A stretch of 64,000 bases of DNA from Sphingorhabdus sp. Alg239-R122 (GCF_900537065.1 NZ_UNRC01000004.1:164340-228339); one strand, 5' to 3'. Positions 48,850 through 57,575 are shown, counted from the first letter of the stretch. Numbers and translations: made by a program. The notes: generated by a model not told the origin, from the sequence alone.

Positions 48850-50043
48850 TTAGTCAGCCGCTTTTTCGTCCGCCTTTTTGGCAGCAGCCTTTTTGGGAGC
48901 CGCTTTTTTGGCTGGTGCCTTTTTGGCAGCTGCTTTTTTAGCAGGCGCTTTTTTTGCCGCTGGCTTTTCTTCAGCGTCATCGGCTTTCTTGGCAGCCGCT
49001 TTCTTGGGCGCGGCCTTTTTAGCAGGAGCTTTTTTCGCCGCCGGCTTTTTCGCAACAGCTTTCTTAGCAGGCGCTTTTTTGGCCGCAGGCTTTTTCTCTT
49101 CCTTGGCAGCTTCTGGCTTAGCGTCTTCGGCTTTTGCCTCTTCAGCAGCAGGTGCTGCTTCCGCCTTGGCTTCTTCCTTGGCCGGGGCTTCCTCTTTCGC
49201 CGTCATTTGCGGCATAGGTGCAGCAGCAGCAGCTTTGGCAGCAGCGGTTGCAGGTTCAGCGGCAGGCGCAGCTTCAGCAGCAGGTGCTGCTTCTGCGACT
49301 ACAGCCTCTTTCGGAGGCTCCGCCATCGCACCCATATCAACGCCTGCATCCGCAGCCGCTTTCACGCCGCCTTTGGAAGCCGCTTCTGCCACGGCTTCAC
49401 AATACATGCGGATGGCGCGTGCGGCGTCATCATTCGCAGGTACGGGGAATGCGATATTGTTCGGGTTCACGTTTGAATCGAGCACAGCGACCACCGGAAT
49501 GCCAAGTACGTTGGCTTCTTTAATCGCGAGCTCTTCTTTATTGGCATCGATCACGAACATGACATCAGGAATGCCGCCCATGTCGCGGATACCGCCCAGT
49601 GACAGCTCCAGCTTGTCGCGCTGGCGTGTCATCTGCAGGATTTCTTTCTTGGTCAGCAGCGTGGTGTCACCGGCCAGTTTTTCTTCCAGCGTTTTGAGCT
49701 GGCGAATCGAGTTGGAAATGGTTTTCCAGTTGGTGAGCATGCCGCCCAGCCAGCGGTGGTTCACAAAATGCTGGCCCGAAGCGCGCGCGGCGTCCGCAAT
49801 CGGCTGCTGCGCCTGGCGTTTCGTGCCCACGAACAGGACCTTGCCGCCCGACTGTACAGTCGAGGCAACGAATTCCAGTGCGCGCGCGAAAAGCGGCACA
49901 GTTTGTGAGAGGTCAAGGATGTGGATGCCGTTGCGCTGGCCGAAAATATACGGCTTCATGCGCGGGTTCCAACGGTGGGTCTGGTGTCCGAAATGGGCAC
50001 CGGCTTCAATCAATTGCTGCATCGAGACGACAGGGGCCGCCAT
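48850..50043 (-). CDS. rpsB: 30S ribosomal protein S2 with long Lys/Ala-rich tail
   Basis: 397 residues; a usual S2 is near 250. Residues 1-245 are a normal S2 ([73 protein letters not shown]). The rest is first Ala/Glu-rich and then a run of [12 protein letters not shown] repeats like histone H1 or AlgP. Such tails are low-complexity and probably disordered. GGAAGGAGA precedes the ATG; the leader carries nested inverted repeats. Confidence 0.95.
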   Translation of the reverse strand: MAAPVVSMQQLIEAGAHFGHQTHRWNPRMKPYIFGQRNGIHILDLSQTVPLFARALEFVASTVQSGGKVLFVGTKRQAQQPIADAARASGQHFVNHRWLGGMLTNWKTISNSIRQLKTLEEKLAGDTTLLTKKEILQMTRQRDKLELSLGGIRDMGGIPDVMFVIDANKEELAIKEANVLGIPVVAVLDSNVNPNNIAFPVPANDDAARAIRMYCEAVAEAASKGGVKAAADAGVDMGAMAEPPKEAVVAEAAPAAEAAPAAEPATAAAKAAAAAPMPQMTAKEEAPAKEEAKAEAAPAAEEAKAEDAKPEAAKEEKKPAAKKAPAKKAVAKKPAAKKAPAKKAAPKKAAAKKADDAEEKPAAKKAPAKKAAAKKAPAKKAAPKKAAAKKADEKAAD

Positions 50044-50070
50044 AATAGTTCTCCTTCCGGTTATACCTCT

Positions 50071-50128
50071 GGAAAGCAGTAACCAACGGAGATTAAGTCA
50101 TCTCCAGGCACCGGTATGTGCGCTTTCC
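50071..50128 (-). promoter_or_regulatory. Nested stem-loops in the rpsB leader
   Basis: GGAAAGC (50071-50077) pairs with GCTTTCC (50122-50128), enclosing GGAGAT (50088-50093) and ATCTCC (50100-50105). Lies 28-85 bases before the rpsB ATG. Ribosomal protein S2 commonly represses its own mRNA through its leader, so this could be such a site. Confidence 0.45.
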
Positions 50129-50177
50129 ATGTGGAATGGACGGGCCTTTAGCGAGGTTTGATGGGGAATGGAAGAAC

Positions 50178-50462
50178 TTTTTTGATCTCGCGGCCAAATA
50201 CTTCGTATTGGCCTCCAAATGGGTTCAGGCCAATAAGGCCCGGCGCGCGGTCGCGGCCCTCTTTAGATTTACTGGCGAACGGCAAGTTGGCCGTTCGGGC
50301 TTGCGCCACCTGGAACCTCTCATTTTATCGAGACCATATGATTGCTATCGTTTCACGTTGTCCGGTGCTGCGTCCAGCAACACCGCAAGGCCGACCGGTC
50401 GCCGGGCCTTATTGGCCCGCCCCACCGGAGGCCGATGCGAAGCATCTGGCCGCGAGGTCAAA
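50178..50462 (-). repeat. Structured repeat element, copy B (upstream of rpsB)
   Basis: About 285 bases closed by TTTGATCTCGC (50181-50191) with GCGAGGTCAAA (50452-50462). Hairpins: 50192-50213, 50276-50297, 50403-50419 and 50430-50451. Same orientation as copy A, about 2.8 kb away, with rpsB-tsf between. The gene-free stretch 50044-50553 holds the rpsB leader, this element and about 90 bases in which I see nothing. Confidence 0.75.
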
Positions 50463-50553
50463 CAGACCCCCCTCCCCTTAATCCAGCGGCAGCTCAATCT
50501 CACCCATAATCCGGTCAGTTTCACACAGGAAACGAGCACACCCTCAGCCGCTC

Positions 50554-51720
50554 TTACCGGTTGCCTTTGGCGCGATTGTGGGTAACGCACAGCATTTGGC
50601 AGTTCTTAGCCGAACTTTCGCCACCTTTGCTCCACGCAGAAACATGGTCAGCGTCCATTTCTCTAAACTGCCAAATTTTACTTTGATTGGCCGAGTGTCC
50701 AACTGCGCAGAGAGGACAATTTGATTTGTTAGCTGCCTCGGCCTCTTTAGTCTGTGTTGCATAGACTGACTGCGTAGTCGCTTCGTCAAATAAACGCACA
50801 TTCAGCAGTTTTGAATCTTTACGACCACCAAGAATATACTCAAAGACGCCGCGACGATTCTTGACGTAAGGATCACCATAGAGCCGCCTCACCTCGGTAG
50901 AAACTTCAGTGGGGTCGTACGATTTGGAGTGATATTGCTCATAAAACCGTCCCCATTCCAGCCCTTTCATCTCCTTTTCGATATCCAAGAAGACGCTCGA
51001 AACCCAATCGATTACGCTATTAAAGTGTGTTTTCAGTTCATCGATGTTTTCGTCGGTACGATGGTTGCTCATGTAGTCGCCAATTTCGCCTTGGCTCACC
51101 CAGCCTAATGCACACTCCAGATACTCCTGCCGATTTACTTTAGCATTTATGTAAGTGCTCCATTTCTGAATGTTCGCATTCTGGCTATTGCTAAACTCAG
51201 CCTTAGCCAGCGTCACAAATGGTCCAGAATAGATGGCGTTCAAAAGTTCTTGGTCGTTGAGAGGCACACCAGCTATATTAATTGTCTCAAACCATTGCTT
51301 GATTTCAGTTTCGGTGCCCTCACACTCGTAAATGAGCAATTTCGATTCCTGGATTTGAACCTGCTGGTCAGCTGGCAGGCTGTCAAAATTTTTTGGATTT
51401 CCATTGTCCATTATTGCGAATTTGTTTGTGACGAAGCGGCCGATACTCGTGACGCGCTGTTGCCCATCCAACACCTCAAATTTATCCTCCGCTACTTTGT
51501 TGAAGTAAATAAGTCCGAGCGGATATCCTTTGAGTAACGATTGAATGACCGCTTGCTCTTTCTTACCACCGTCATCGGCATATATATAATTGCGCTGGTA
51601 CTCCGGTTGAATAGTAAGCTTTCCACCCAACCCGAACAGACCTTTGCCCTCCAATTGGTTGTAAATAAATCCGTCGCAGATGTCGGCAACCAAGATGCTC
51701 GTTCTTAACGTGGTCTTCAT
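50554..51720 (-). CDS. DUF262 and HNH endonuclease domain protein
   Basis: 388 residues from ATG 51720, which overlaps the methyltransferase stop by four bases. The N-terminal half is DUF262 (ParB/Srx-like fold): [11 protein letters not shown], then [20 protein letters not shown] with the DGQQR motif. The C-terminus is an HNH nuclease with a zinc-type CPLC pair, [20 protein letters not shown] and [12 protein letters not shown]. This architecture resembles GmrSD-type and other restriction proteins. Coupled with an adenine methyltransferase it is probably the cutting or gating partner of a DNA-modification defence module. Lower GC than its neighbours. Confidence 0.85.
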   Translation of the reverse strand: MKTTLRTSILVADICDGFIYNQLEGKGLFGLGGKLTIQPEYQRNYIYADDGGKKEQAVIQSLLKGYPLGLIYFNKVAEDKFEVLDGQQRVTSIGRFVTNKFAIMDNGNPKNFDSLPADQQVQIQESKLLIYECEGTETEIKQWFETINIAGVPLNDQELLNAIYSGPFVTLAKAEFSNSQNANIQKWSTYINAKVNRQEYLECALGWVSQGEIGDYMSNHRTDENIDELKTHFNSVIDWVSSVFLDIEKEMKGLEWGRFYEQYHSKSYDPTEVSTEVRRLYGDPYVKNRRGVFEYILGGRKDSKLLNVRLFDEATTQSVYATQTKEAEAANKSNCPLCAVGHSANQSKIWQFREMDADHVSAWSKGGESSAKNCQMLCVTHNRAKGNR

Positions 51721-52916
51721 AGTTTCTTTCCCTGTACGGTGCGGCAACAGCGTCGGATTAGTACTCGCTTAAATACCTTAACGCCGTTCACGACACCCGA
51801 CGCGTTCAGATCATAGACGCCAGATTTCCCAAATCGCTTTTGATACGCATCCCGGCATTCCTTAGACGTGTACACTCGCGTCCTAAAAGGATTGTCTGGA
51901 TCGTTAGATTCGGTGGTGCCTACAATCTCAAACTGATCCGGGTTGTACTTATTTATGAACGTTATCGGAACGCCCATTATTCCATCATAGTCGCTAGGAA
52001 TGTCTTTGTAGAAACCAATTTCGATAGCATCGTAGTTGTCATACCTGTCATAAGCAGACTTTCCTTTCAAATTCTTGCTGTACCGTAAGTTGTCCGCCAT
52101 AGTCATAAGACTTAAAGGTTCGTGACGGCGACCGTGGTCTATGTTGGTATACCAACACGATGTCGACACACGTGCTATTTTCTTACCAGTTTGCTCATCA
52201 ATATGATGGAAATTTTCCCAATCATCAGGCACTTCAAAGAACATACCTACATTAAAATTTGTGCACCCAAGCCACAACTTGTTTGCCTTTATGAGGGGAA
52301 AAATTTCCTTGTAGGTGATCGAATTGGTGTTGCCGATAATCAGAAGCTTTTTTTTGTGTCTCACTAACAAAGCGACATATTCACGAAAGAGAGAGAACGG
52401 CGGATTAGTAACGACTATATCTGCCTGCTTGAGCAACTCGACGCATTCTGAACTTCGAAAATCGCCACCTTCTGCAAGATTGGTACGGTGGTGAGGGTTT
52501 TGCTCCAAAAAAAGCCTGACATCTTCGATGTCAGTTGCACCGTCGCCGTTAAGGTCTTTTACTTCCTCAATCTCAATGGCGATTGCCTTGGGCTTTTGGC
52601 GCTTACCGTTGGTCCTGTTGTACTCATCTAGGGTAAGTTGTACGCCTGCTACTGGGGAGCCGTCGTAGCTGGTAGAGATAAGCTTTTTGAGGCCAAGCCT
52701 GTTAAAATTAGCGGCAAAGTATTTGAAGAAATTACTCTCGAACGGGTCATCACAGTTGCAGTAGACAATCTTGCCACGGAAGGCATCAAGATCAAATTCC
52801 AGATATGCCTCTACCTCCTTCTGGATGTCAACGTACTGGGTGTAAAACTCGTCCTTTTTGGCCACCTTTGCAGCACCAAGCCCCTGATTCATCGGTTTGC
52901 TTTTTGTTTTCGCCAC
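51717..52916 (-). CDS. EcoRI-family adenine-specific DNA methyltransferase
   Basis: 399 residues from GTG 52916 with GGAG about 11 bases upstream; TTG 52934 and ATG 52892 are alternatives. The family opening [20 protein letters not shown], the [18 protein letters not shown] segment and the catalytic [14 protein letters not shown] (NPPF) are clear, as is [15 protein letters not shown]. It should methylate adenine in a short DNA site. An insert near residue 120 reads [17 protein letters not shown], an EF-hand/dockerin-like loop. Four-base overlap with the DUF262-HNH gene indicates one operon. Confidence 0.88.
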   Translation of the reverse strand: MAKTKSKPMNQGLGAAKVAKKDEFYTQYVDIQKEVEAYLEFDLDAFRGKIVYCNCDDPFESNFFKYFAANFNRLGLKKLISTSYDGSPVAGVQLTLDEYNRTNGKRQKPKAIAIEIEEVKDLNGDGATDIEDVRLFLEQNPHHRTNLAEGGDFRSSECVELLKQADIVVTNPPFSLFREYVALLVRHKKKLLIIGNTNSITYKEIFPLIKANKLWLGCTNFNVGMFFEVPDDWENFHHIDEQTGKKIARVSTSCWYTNIDHGRRHEPLSLMTMADNLRYSKNLKGKSAYDRYDNYDAIEIGFYKDIPSDYDGIMGVPITFINKYNPDQFEIVGTTESNDPDNPFRTRVYTSKECRDAYQKRFGKSGVYDLNASGVVNGVKVFKRVLIRRCCRTVQGKKL

Positions 52917-52920
52917 AGCC

Positions 52921-53178
52921 TTAGCTTTCTCCAAAGAAATTCGCTATTGAAGTGAAGTGGGACAATTCTCTCCCACGGATAAGTCCAAAGTCCACACCAT
53001 CACGTTGAAACAGAAAATCGAGTATGCCGCCTTCTGATTTTTTGGGTTCGTTAATAACCTGCAATTCGGGCGAGATGGATTGGAACAGTTTTTCCAGCGC
53101 AGGGCGGTAGCTATGCTCGGTCGCCTGCCCGCTATCCCACTTGCCGCGAACCTCATCCAGATATTCGGAAATATTCAT
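52921..53178 (-). pseudogene. Internally deleted stub of a Type ISP/N6-methylase restriction enzyme
   Basis: 85 codons. The opening MNISEYLDEVRGKWDSGQAT and then EHSYRPALEKLFQSI with INEPKKSEGGILDFLF is the N-terminus of very large restriction-methylase proteins. The expected nuclease core (an E-A-K type motif after GxxDF) is absent. The text jumps from FQRDGV to DFGLIRGRELSHFTSIANFF, which normally lies many residues later, and then stops. So a deletion removed the catalytic part and everything downstream is lost. It overlaps the region of the methyltransferase start. Confidence 0.65.
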
Positions 53179-53262
53179 GTTTGCCCTAACTTCACCTCTT
53201 CACCCTCCCCGTCTCGCACAGATTATCGGTTTGCCACAAGGGCTTTATCCTCCCGCTTAACA

Positions 53263-53288
53263 CGCACACCGCTTGGGGCTGGTGTGTG
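53263..53288. other. Hairpin between the defence island and ohr
   Basis: CGCACACC and GGTGTGTG pair around a ten-base loop. No T-run; significance unclear. It lies near the right border of the lower-GC island. Confidence 0.3.
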
Positions 53289-53352
53289 TGCGGGCGGGGT
53301 GTTACGCTGCGTCCACATATCGCTCCCACATTTTCCCGAAAGGAATTTCTTC

Positions 53353-53778
53353 ATGCCCGTAACCGTTATTTATAAAACCAGCGCGACTGCATCCGGGGGC
53401 CGGGATGGCTCCGTTAAATCCGACGATGGTTCGGTTGACCTGGCGCTGGTCGTGCCAAAGGAAATGGGCGGGCCGGGCGGCACGGGCGCAAATCCCGAAA
53501 AACTGTTCGCAGCCGGCTATTCGGCATGCTTTGTCGGCGCGATGAAAGCGATGTCGGCCAAGGTTGGCGTGGCCGTACCCGATGATACCACGGTCACTGC
53601 ACATGTCGGTTTCGGTCCGCGCAGTGAGGGCGGCTTTGGCGTTACCGCCGATCTGGAAGTCTCCATGCCCGGTGTGGCGAAAGAGGATGCCCAGCGTCTG
53701 GTCGAGGCGGCGCATGAAGTGTGCCCCTATTCCAACGCGACACGCGGCAATCTGGATGTGGGCCTCAGCGTCGTGTGA
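53353..53778 (+). CDS. ohr: Organic hydroperoxide resistance protein (Ohr/OsmC family)
   Basis: 141 residues from ATG 53353 with AAGGA eight bases upstream. Ohr features: VIYKTSATASGGRDGSVKSD, GTGANPEKLFAAGYSACFVG with the peroxidatic Cys, and EVCPYSNATRGN with the resolving Cys. Thiol peroxidase for organic and lipid hydroperoxides. No ohrR regulator is next to it. Confidence 0.95.
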   Translation: MPVTVIYKTSATASGGRDGSVKSDDGSVDLALVVPKEMGGPGGTGANPEKLFAAGYSACFVGAMKAMSAKVGVAVPDDTTVTAHVGFGPRSEGGFGVTADLEVSMPGVAKEDAQRLVEAAHEVCPYSNATRGNLDVGLSVV

Positions 53779-53940
53779 TCGCCGCATAACCCACAGGCGC
53801 AAAGCCACAAGCAGACCCGCGCTGGAAACAGTGCGGGTTTTTATGTGCAGAGCAAAGGTCGCTGGTTCAAATAAGGCAAAAATAGCAAAGAGATAGCAAA
53901 AAACTTGCCAAGCATCTGATTTAACGGATTATTTTATACC

Positions 53941-53976
53941 TTGACAGACTGGAACATTTAATGAACATTATGGAAC
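53941..53976 (+). promoter_or_regulatory. Putative LexA-controlled promoter
   Basis: TTGACA (53941-53946) is followed by GAAC (53952-53955), seven bases, then GAAC (53963-53966), the direct-repeat LexA box known in alphaproteobacteria. A third GAAC (53973-53976) follows with a six-base gap. The box lies just after the minus-35, where a repressor would block RNA polymerase. Confidence 0.55.
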
Positions 53977-54044
53977 ATAACAGAAACAATTAAATGCAGA
54001 AACGCGGATTTGTAACCTGTTGGAACATTGGGGCGAATATCAGG

Positions 54045-54064
54045 TTATCCACAAGATATACACA
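54045..54064 (+). promoter_or_regulatory. Two tandem DnaA-box-like sites
   Basis: TTATCCACA (54045-54053) matches the DnaA consensus fully; ATATACACA (54056-54064) differs at one base. Same orientation, 11 bases apart. They lie in the 342-base gene-free stretch 53779-54120, together with the LexA-type box. The rest of that stretch is AT-rich and shows nothing else. Confidence 0.45.
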
Positions 54065-54120
54065 GTCAGTCCAGTGAAGTTTCAACATTGCGTGATGCAT
54101 ATCAGGGCAAAAGGACAACC

Positions 54121-54447
54121 ATGATGACATTTGCAATTTCATTACTTTTTACGGGCGCAGCTATATTGGCGGTTTTCACTATTGTGGCGAGCCTGTTGCA
54201 ATACGCTCCACGGGTGCTTCAGTTGGTTGATCAATATGTCGATATGGATATGCAAGGAAATGCTGTGCTTCCCGGACGCAAGGTACGCGCGCATTTTTAT
54301 GCACGCCCGGTTCCGGTCGCTGGCCCCGCTCCGGTTCCAGCAAGACACCGCATAGTTTCGGCCAGGATATTCGAACTTTCCCCTGTGTCGGTGCCAGTAC
54401 AGGCATCTGCCTCTCCCACTCTGTCGGAACTCCCCGAAGCCGCATGA
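54121..54447 (+). CDS. Small single-helix membrane protein, possibly SOS-regulated
   Basis: 108 residues from ATG 54121 with AAAAGGA five bases upstream. One N-terminal membrane helix (AISLLFTGAAILAVFTIVAS) is followed by a short soluble part with Pro/Val-rich, probably extended segments (ARPVPVAGPAPVPARHR). I do not recognise a family. Upstream lie a LexA-type box and two DnaA-like boxes. Small inner-membrane proteins under LexA in Caulobacter block division, so a similar role is conceivable but unproven. Followed by a strong terminator. Confidence 0.65.
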   Translation: MMTFAISLLFTGAAILAVFTIVASLLQYAPRVLQLVDQYVDMDMQGNAVLPGRKVRAHFYARPVPVAGPAPVPARHRIVSARIFELSPVSVPVQASASPTLSELPEAA

Positions 54448-54473
54448 TGGGCGCCTGAAAGCACTGGCCAGCA

Positions 54474-54509
54474 AAAAGCCAGCCCCGCATTATTGCCGGG
54501 CTGGCTTTT
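54474..54509. terminator. Bidirectional rho-independent terminator
   Basis: AAAAGCCAGCCC (54474-54485) and GGGCTGGCTTTT (54498-54509), 12 pairs with A/T-rich ends. Ends the small membrane protein gene on plus and the secY-adk transcript on minus. Confidence 0.9.
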
Positions 54510-54543
54510 CTTTATTCATTACATTGTGGGTAGCCGGATTGGA

Positions 54544-55191
54544 CTAGCCTTCAACCACCTTGACCAGCGATTCTGTGACGCTATCCATATCATCCATGCC
54601 ATCGACACGGGTTACAACATCGCGCTCTTCATAGATCGGCAGGATCGGCGCTGTCTTAGCACGATATTCAACCATACGTTGCCGCACGGTTTCGGCATTG
54701 TCATCCTTGCGCCGCTTAAACTCGGTTGAGCCACAGCGGTCACATGTGCCCTCCATCTCTGGCAGTTTATAGCGGTCATGATAGCCCGCGCCGCAATTGG
54801 CGCAGGTGAAGCGGCCCGTGATCCGGTCGATCAGCGCTTCTTCATTCACCTCTAACTCTATCACATGATCCAGCACACGACCGCGATCAGACAATATGGT
54901 GTCAAGTGAATGTGCCTGGGGTGCCGTGCGAGGATAACCGTCAAAAATAACGCCTGTGCCTTCATCCAGCGCATCTAGCGCATCACAGATCAGCGCCGAC
55001 ACAATGTCATCGGAAACCAATTCACCAGCTTCCATCACTGCCTTCGCTTGCAATCCAACGGGCGTACCCGCCTTTACCGCCGCACGCAGCATATCGCCCG
55101 TGGACAGTTGTACCATTGAATATTTCTCGACCAGCCTGTGCGCCTGCGTTCCTTTACCTGCGCCTGGTGGCCCCAATAAAATTATATCCAA
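54544..55191 (-). CDS. adk: Adenylate kinase
   Basis: 215 residues. P-loop LLGPPGAGKGTQAHRL, FDGYPRTAPQAHSLD, and a LID domain with four Cys (FTCANCGAGYHDRY then GTCDRCGSTEF), so the zinc-binding long form. Interconverts AMP, ADP and ATP. Last gene of the spc operon, after secY. Confidence 0.98.
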   Translation of the reverse strand: MDIILLGPPGAGKGTQAHRLVEKYSMVQLSTGDMLRAAVKAGTPVGLQAKAVMEAGELVSDDIVSALICDALDALDEGTGVIFDGYPRTAPQAHSLDTILSDRGRVLDHVIELEVNEEALIDRITGRFTCANCGAGYHDRYKLPEMEGTCDRCGSTEFKRRKDDNAETVRQRMVEYRAKTAPILPIYEERDVVTRVDGMDDMDSVTESLVKVVEG

Positions 55192-55247
55192 CGCCCCGAA
55201 TCCCTCATGTCATGATTGGAAATACTGGTTGTGCCAAAGCTGAAAGC

Positions 55248-56615
55248 TTAACGCAAACGACCTTTCAATTTCGCCTTTTTGATCAGGTCACCATATTGGT
55301 GTGCCAGCAGATGGCTCTGGATCTGTGTCACCGTATCAACCGTCACGTTGACCACAATCAGTAAGCTGGTACCACCCAGGAAAAAGAGCGGAATGCCCGT
55401 CTGCGCAATCACATATTCGGGTAGTACACAGACAAATGCCAGATAGGCCGCGCCAACAACAGTGATACGCGTCAGGACGTAATCCAGATAAGTCGCCGTA
55501 TTCTTGCCCGGACGGATGCCCGGAATAAAGCCGTTATTGCGCTTCAGGTTATCAGCCGTTTCTTCAGGGTTGAACACCACGGCCGTGTAGAAGAAACAGA
55601 AGAAGACAATGCCAACGGCATAGAGCGTCATATAAAGCGGCTGGCCATGCTGCAGATACTGGTTCAGTGTCACAATGAAGCTGCCAAAAGCGCTGTCAGT
55701 ATTGGCGCTATTTCCCGCGAACTGTGAAACTGTCAGCGGCATCAGCAGCAGCGACGATGCGAAAATTGGCGGGATAACACCGGCAGTGTTGACCTTGAGC
55801 GGCAAGTGGCTGCGGTCCGCCTGCATCACGCCGCGCTGTGTCGCGCGTTTGGGATACTGGACAAGAACGCGGCGCTGTGCGCGCTCCATGAAACAGATAA
55901 AGACGATCAAACTCAGGATCATGACGATCAGGCCCAGGATCAGGCCGCCGGAAATCGAACCTGTGCGGCCGCCCTCAAACATCTGTGCGACAAAAGTCGG
56001 CATCTGCGCGACAATACCGGCCATGATGATAAGCGAAACACCGTTGCCGATACCGCGGCTGGTAATCTGTTCGCCCAGCCACATCAGGAACAATGTACCG
56101 CCGACAAGGCTGATAACAGCGCCAACACGGAACATGATGCCAGGTGCCACAACCGCAGCAATGCCTTGTTGGCCAGCCAGCGATTCAAGTCCGACAGCAA
56201 TGAAATAACCCTGCACTGCGGTCAGACCGACGGTGCCATAACGCGTGTACTGATTGAGTTTCTTCCGTCCGCTCTCGCCCTCTTTCTTGAGTGCCCCCAA
56301 TGTGGGCGACAGCGCCGCCGCCAGCTGCACGACGATCGAGGCGGTAATATAAGGCATCACACCGAGTGCAATCAGGCTCATCCGTTCCAGCGAACCGCCG
56401 GAAAACGTATTGAAAATATCAAGCACACCACCGCGTGTCTGATCCGCAAGGCCCGCAAGCGCTGTCGGATCAATACCCGGCAGCGGTACAAAGCTTAGAA
56501 AACGGAATATGACAAGCGCACCAATGGTAAACCAGATGCGGTTCTTGAGTTCAGTCGCCTGCGAGAATTTCGAGAAACTGAAATTACTCGCGATATTGTC
56601 GGCTCTTGATGCCAT
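55248..56615 (-). CDS. secY: Protein translocase subunit SecY
   Basis: 455 residues from ATG 56615, with AAGG ten bases upstream (TTG 56621 would add two). Ten membrane helices; FVPLPGIDPTALAGL, MPYITASIVVQLAAAL, and GEQITSRGIGNGVSLIIMAG match the family signatures. Central channel of the Sec translocase in the inner membrane. Confidence 0.98.
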   Translation of the reverse strand: MASRADNIASNFSFSKFSQATELKNRIWFTIGALVIFRFLSFVPLPGIDPTALAGLADQTRGGVLDIFNTFSGGSLERMSLIALGVMPYITASIVVQLAAALSPTLGALKKEGESGRKKLNQYTRYGTVGLTAVQGYFIAVGLESLAGQQGIAAVVAPGIMFRVGAVISLVGGTLFLMWLGEQITSRGIGNGVSLIIMAGIVAQMPTFVAQMFEGGRTGSISGGLILGLIVMILSLIVFICFMERAQRRVLVQYPKRATQRGVMQADRSHLPLKVNTAGVIPPIFASSLLLMPLTVSQFAGNSANTDSAFGSFIVTLNQYLQHGQPLYMTLYAVGIVFFCFFYTAVVFNPEETADNLKRNNGFIPGIRPGKNTATYLDYVLTRITVVGAAYLAFVCVLPEYVIAQTGIPLFFLGGTSLLIVVNVTVDTVTQIQSHLLAHQYGDLIKKAKLKGRLR

Positions 56616-56819
56616 TACCAAATTACCTTTATCATATCTGCCGCACCATTACGGGCGCGCAAACCCAATCTTTAACGTGCCAAGTGGGACATGTCGACAG
56701 ATGCGCCAGGCCACTTGTGGAATATTGCGGTGTTCAGAGCCCTAAGACCGAGAACCAAACTGCCCCGCCCTCCACATATTGGAAAGCGGGGCAATGATAG
56801 CAAGGCTAAGCGATAGGGC

Positions 56820-57320
56820 TTAGTCCTTTTTCTTCGTTTCTTTTTTCGGCGCAGGCACCTTTTTCGCTACGATTTCAACCTTACCGCCCGCTTTTTCAAC
56901 AGCTTCGACTGCACCTTTTGATGCGCCGGCTACGCTCAGGTTGATTTTCGATTTAAGCTCACCTTTGGCCAGAAGGCGTACGCCATCCTTGCCGCCGCGC
57001 GCCAGACCCGCTGCTTTCAGTGCGGCATGGTCAATCGTGCCTTTGGCATCCAGTTTCTTCGCATCGATGAATTTCTGGATCATGCCCAGGTTCACAATCG
57101 CATAGTCGGTGCCGAACGGGTTATTGAAACCGCGTTTTGGCAGACGCATATGGAGCGGCATCTGACCACCGGCGAAACCGTTGATCGACACACCAGAGCG
57201 GGATTTCTGGCCTTTTTGGCCACGCCCGCCGGTTTTGCCTTTGCCGGACCCGATACCGCGTCCGATACGCATGCGCTCTTTGCGTGCACCTGCATTGTCT
57301 TTAATTTCGTTGAGTTTCAT
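56820..57320 (-). CDS. rplO: 50S ribosomal protein L15
   Basis: 166 residues from ATG 57320 ([20 protein letters not shown]). [20 protein letters not shown] and [15 protein letters not shown] are the L15 signatures. C-terminal Lys-rich tail is somewhat longer than usual. The 204-base gap to secY shows no gene. Confidence 0.97.
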   Translation of the reverse strand: MKLNEIKDNAGARKERMRIGRGIGSGKGKTGGRGQKGQKSRSGVSINGFAGGQMPLHMRLPKRGFNNPFGTDYAIVNLGMIQKFIDAKKLDAKGTIDHAALKAAGLARGGKDGVRLLAKGELKSKINLSVAGASKGAVEAVEKAGGKVEIVAKKVPAPKKETKKKD

Positions 57321-57387
57321 ATCTTGCACTCGCTTTCGCTTTAATTCGCACTGAATATTTTGCCCGCCGGAATTGGCGGACAAGGAT

Positions 57388-57570
57388 TTAATCTACAATT
57401 TCCACCATGTGGCGAACCGAACGGATCATGCCGCGAATTTCGGGCGTATCTTCCAGTTCAACTTCACGGTGCATCTTGTTGAGGCCCAGGCCGATCAGCG
57501 TTTTGCGCTGAACAGCTGGACGGCGGATCGGAGAACCGGTCTGCCTGATCTTGAGCATTTTTTTAGCCAT
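57388..57570 (-). CDS. rpmD: 50S ribosomal protein L30
   Basis: 60 residues: [37 protein letters not shown], then [15 protein letters not shown]. Standard bacterial L30 in the normal place between rpsE and rplO. Confidence 0.97.
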   Translation of the reverse strand: MAKKMLKIRQTGSPIRRPAVQRKTLIGLGLNKMHREVELEDTPEIRGMIRSVRHMVEIVD

Positions 57571-57575
57571 CTTGA

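Noticed and set aside
48878..50161. 427-residue plus-strand ORF opposite rpsB
   Set aside because: Ala/Gly/Phe-rich shadow of the rpsB Lys/Ala repeats; no ribosome site or family.
50118..50585. 155-residue plus-strand ORF through repeat copy B
   Set aside because: Copy A breaks the frame with length changes not divisible by three, and base changes follow stem pairing rather than codons. Similar translations are probably annotated as hypothetical proteins elsewhere.
53941..54120. Possible replication origin (DnaA-like boxes beside AT-rich DNA)
   Set aside because: Only two boxes, short AT-rich stretch and no origin-linked genes (hemE, dnaA, parAB) nearby.
54142..54490. Two minus-strand ORFs (about 103-110 residues) opposite the small membrane protein
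   Set aside because: No ribosome site; the plus-strand ORF has a strong one, a clean membrane helix and a terminator behind it.
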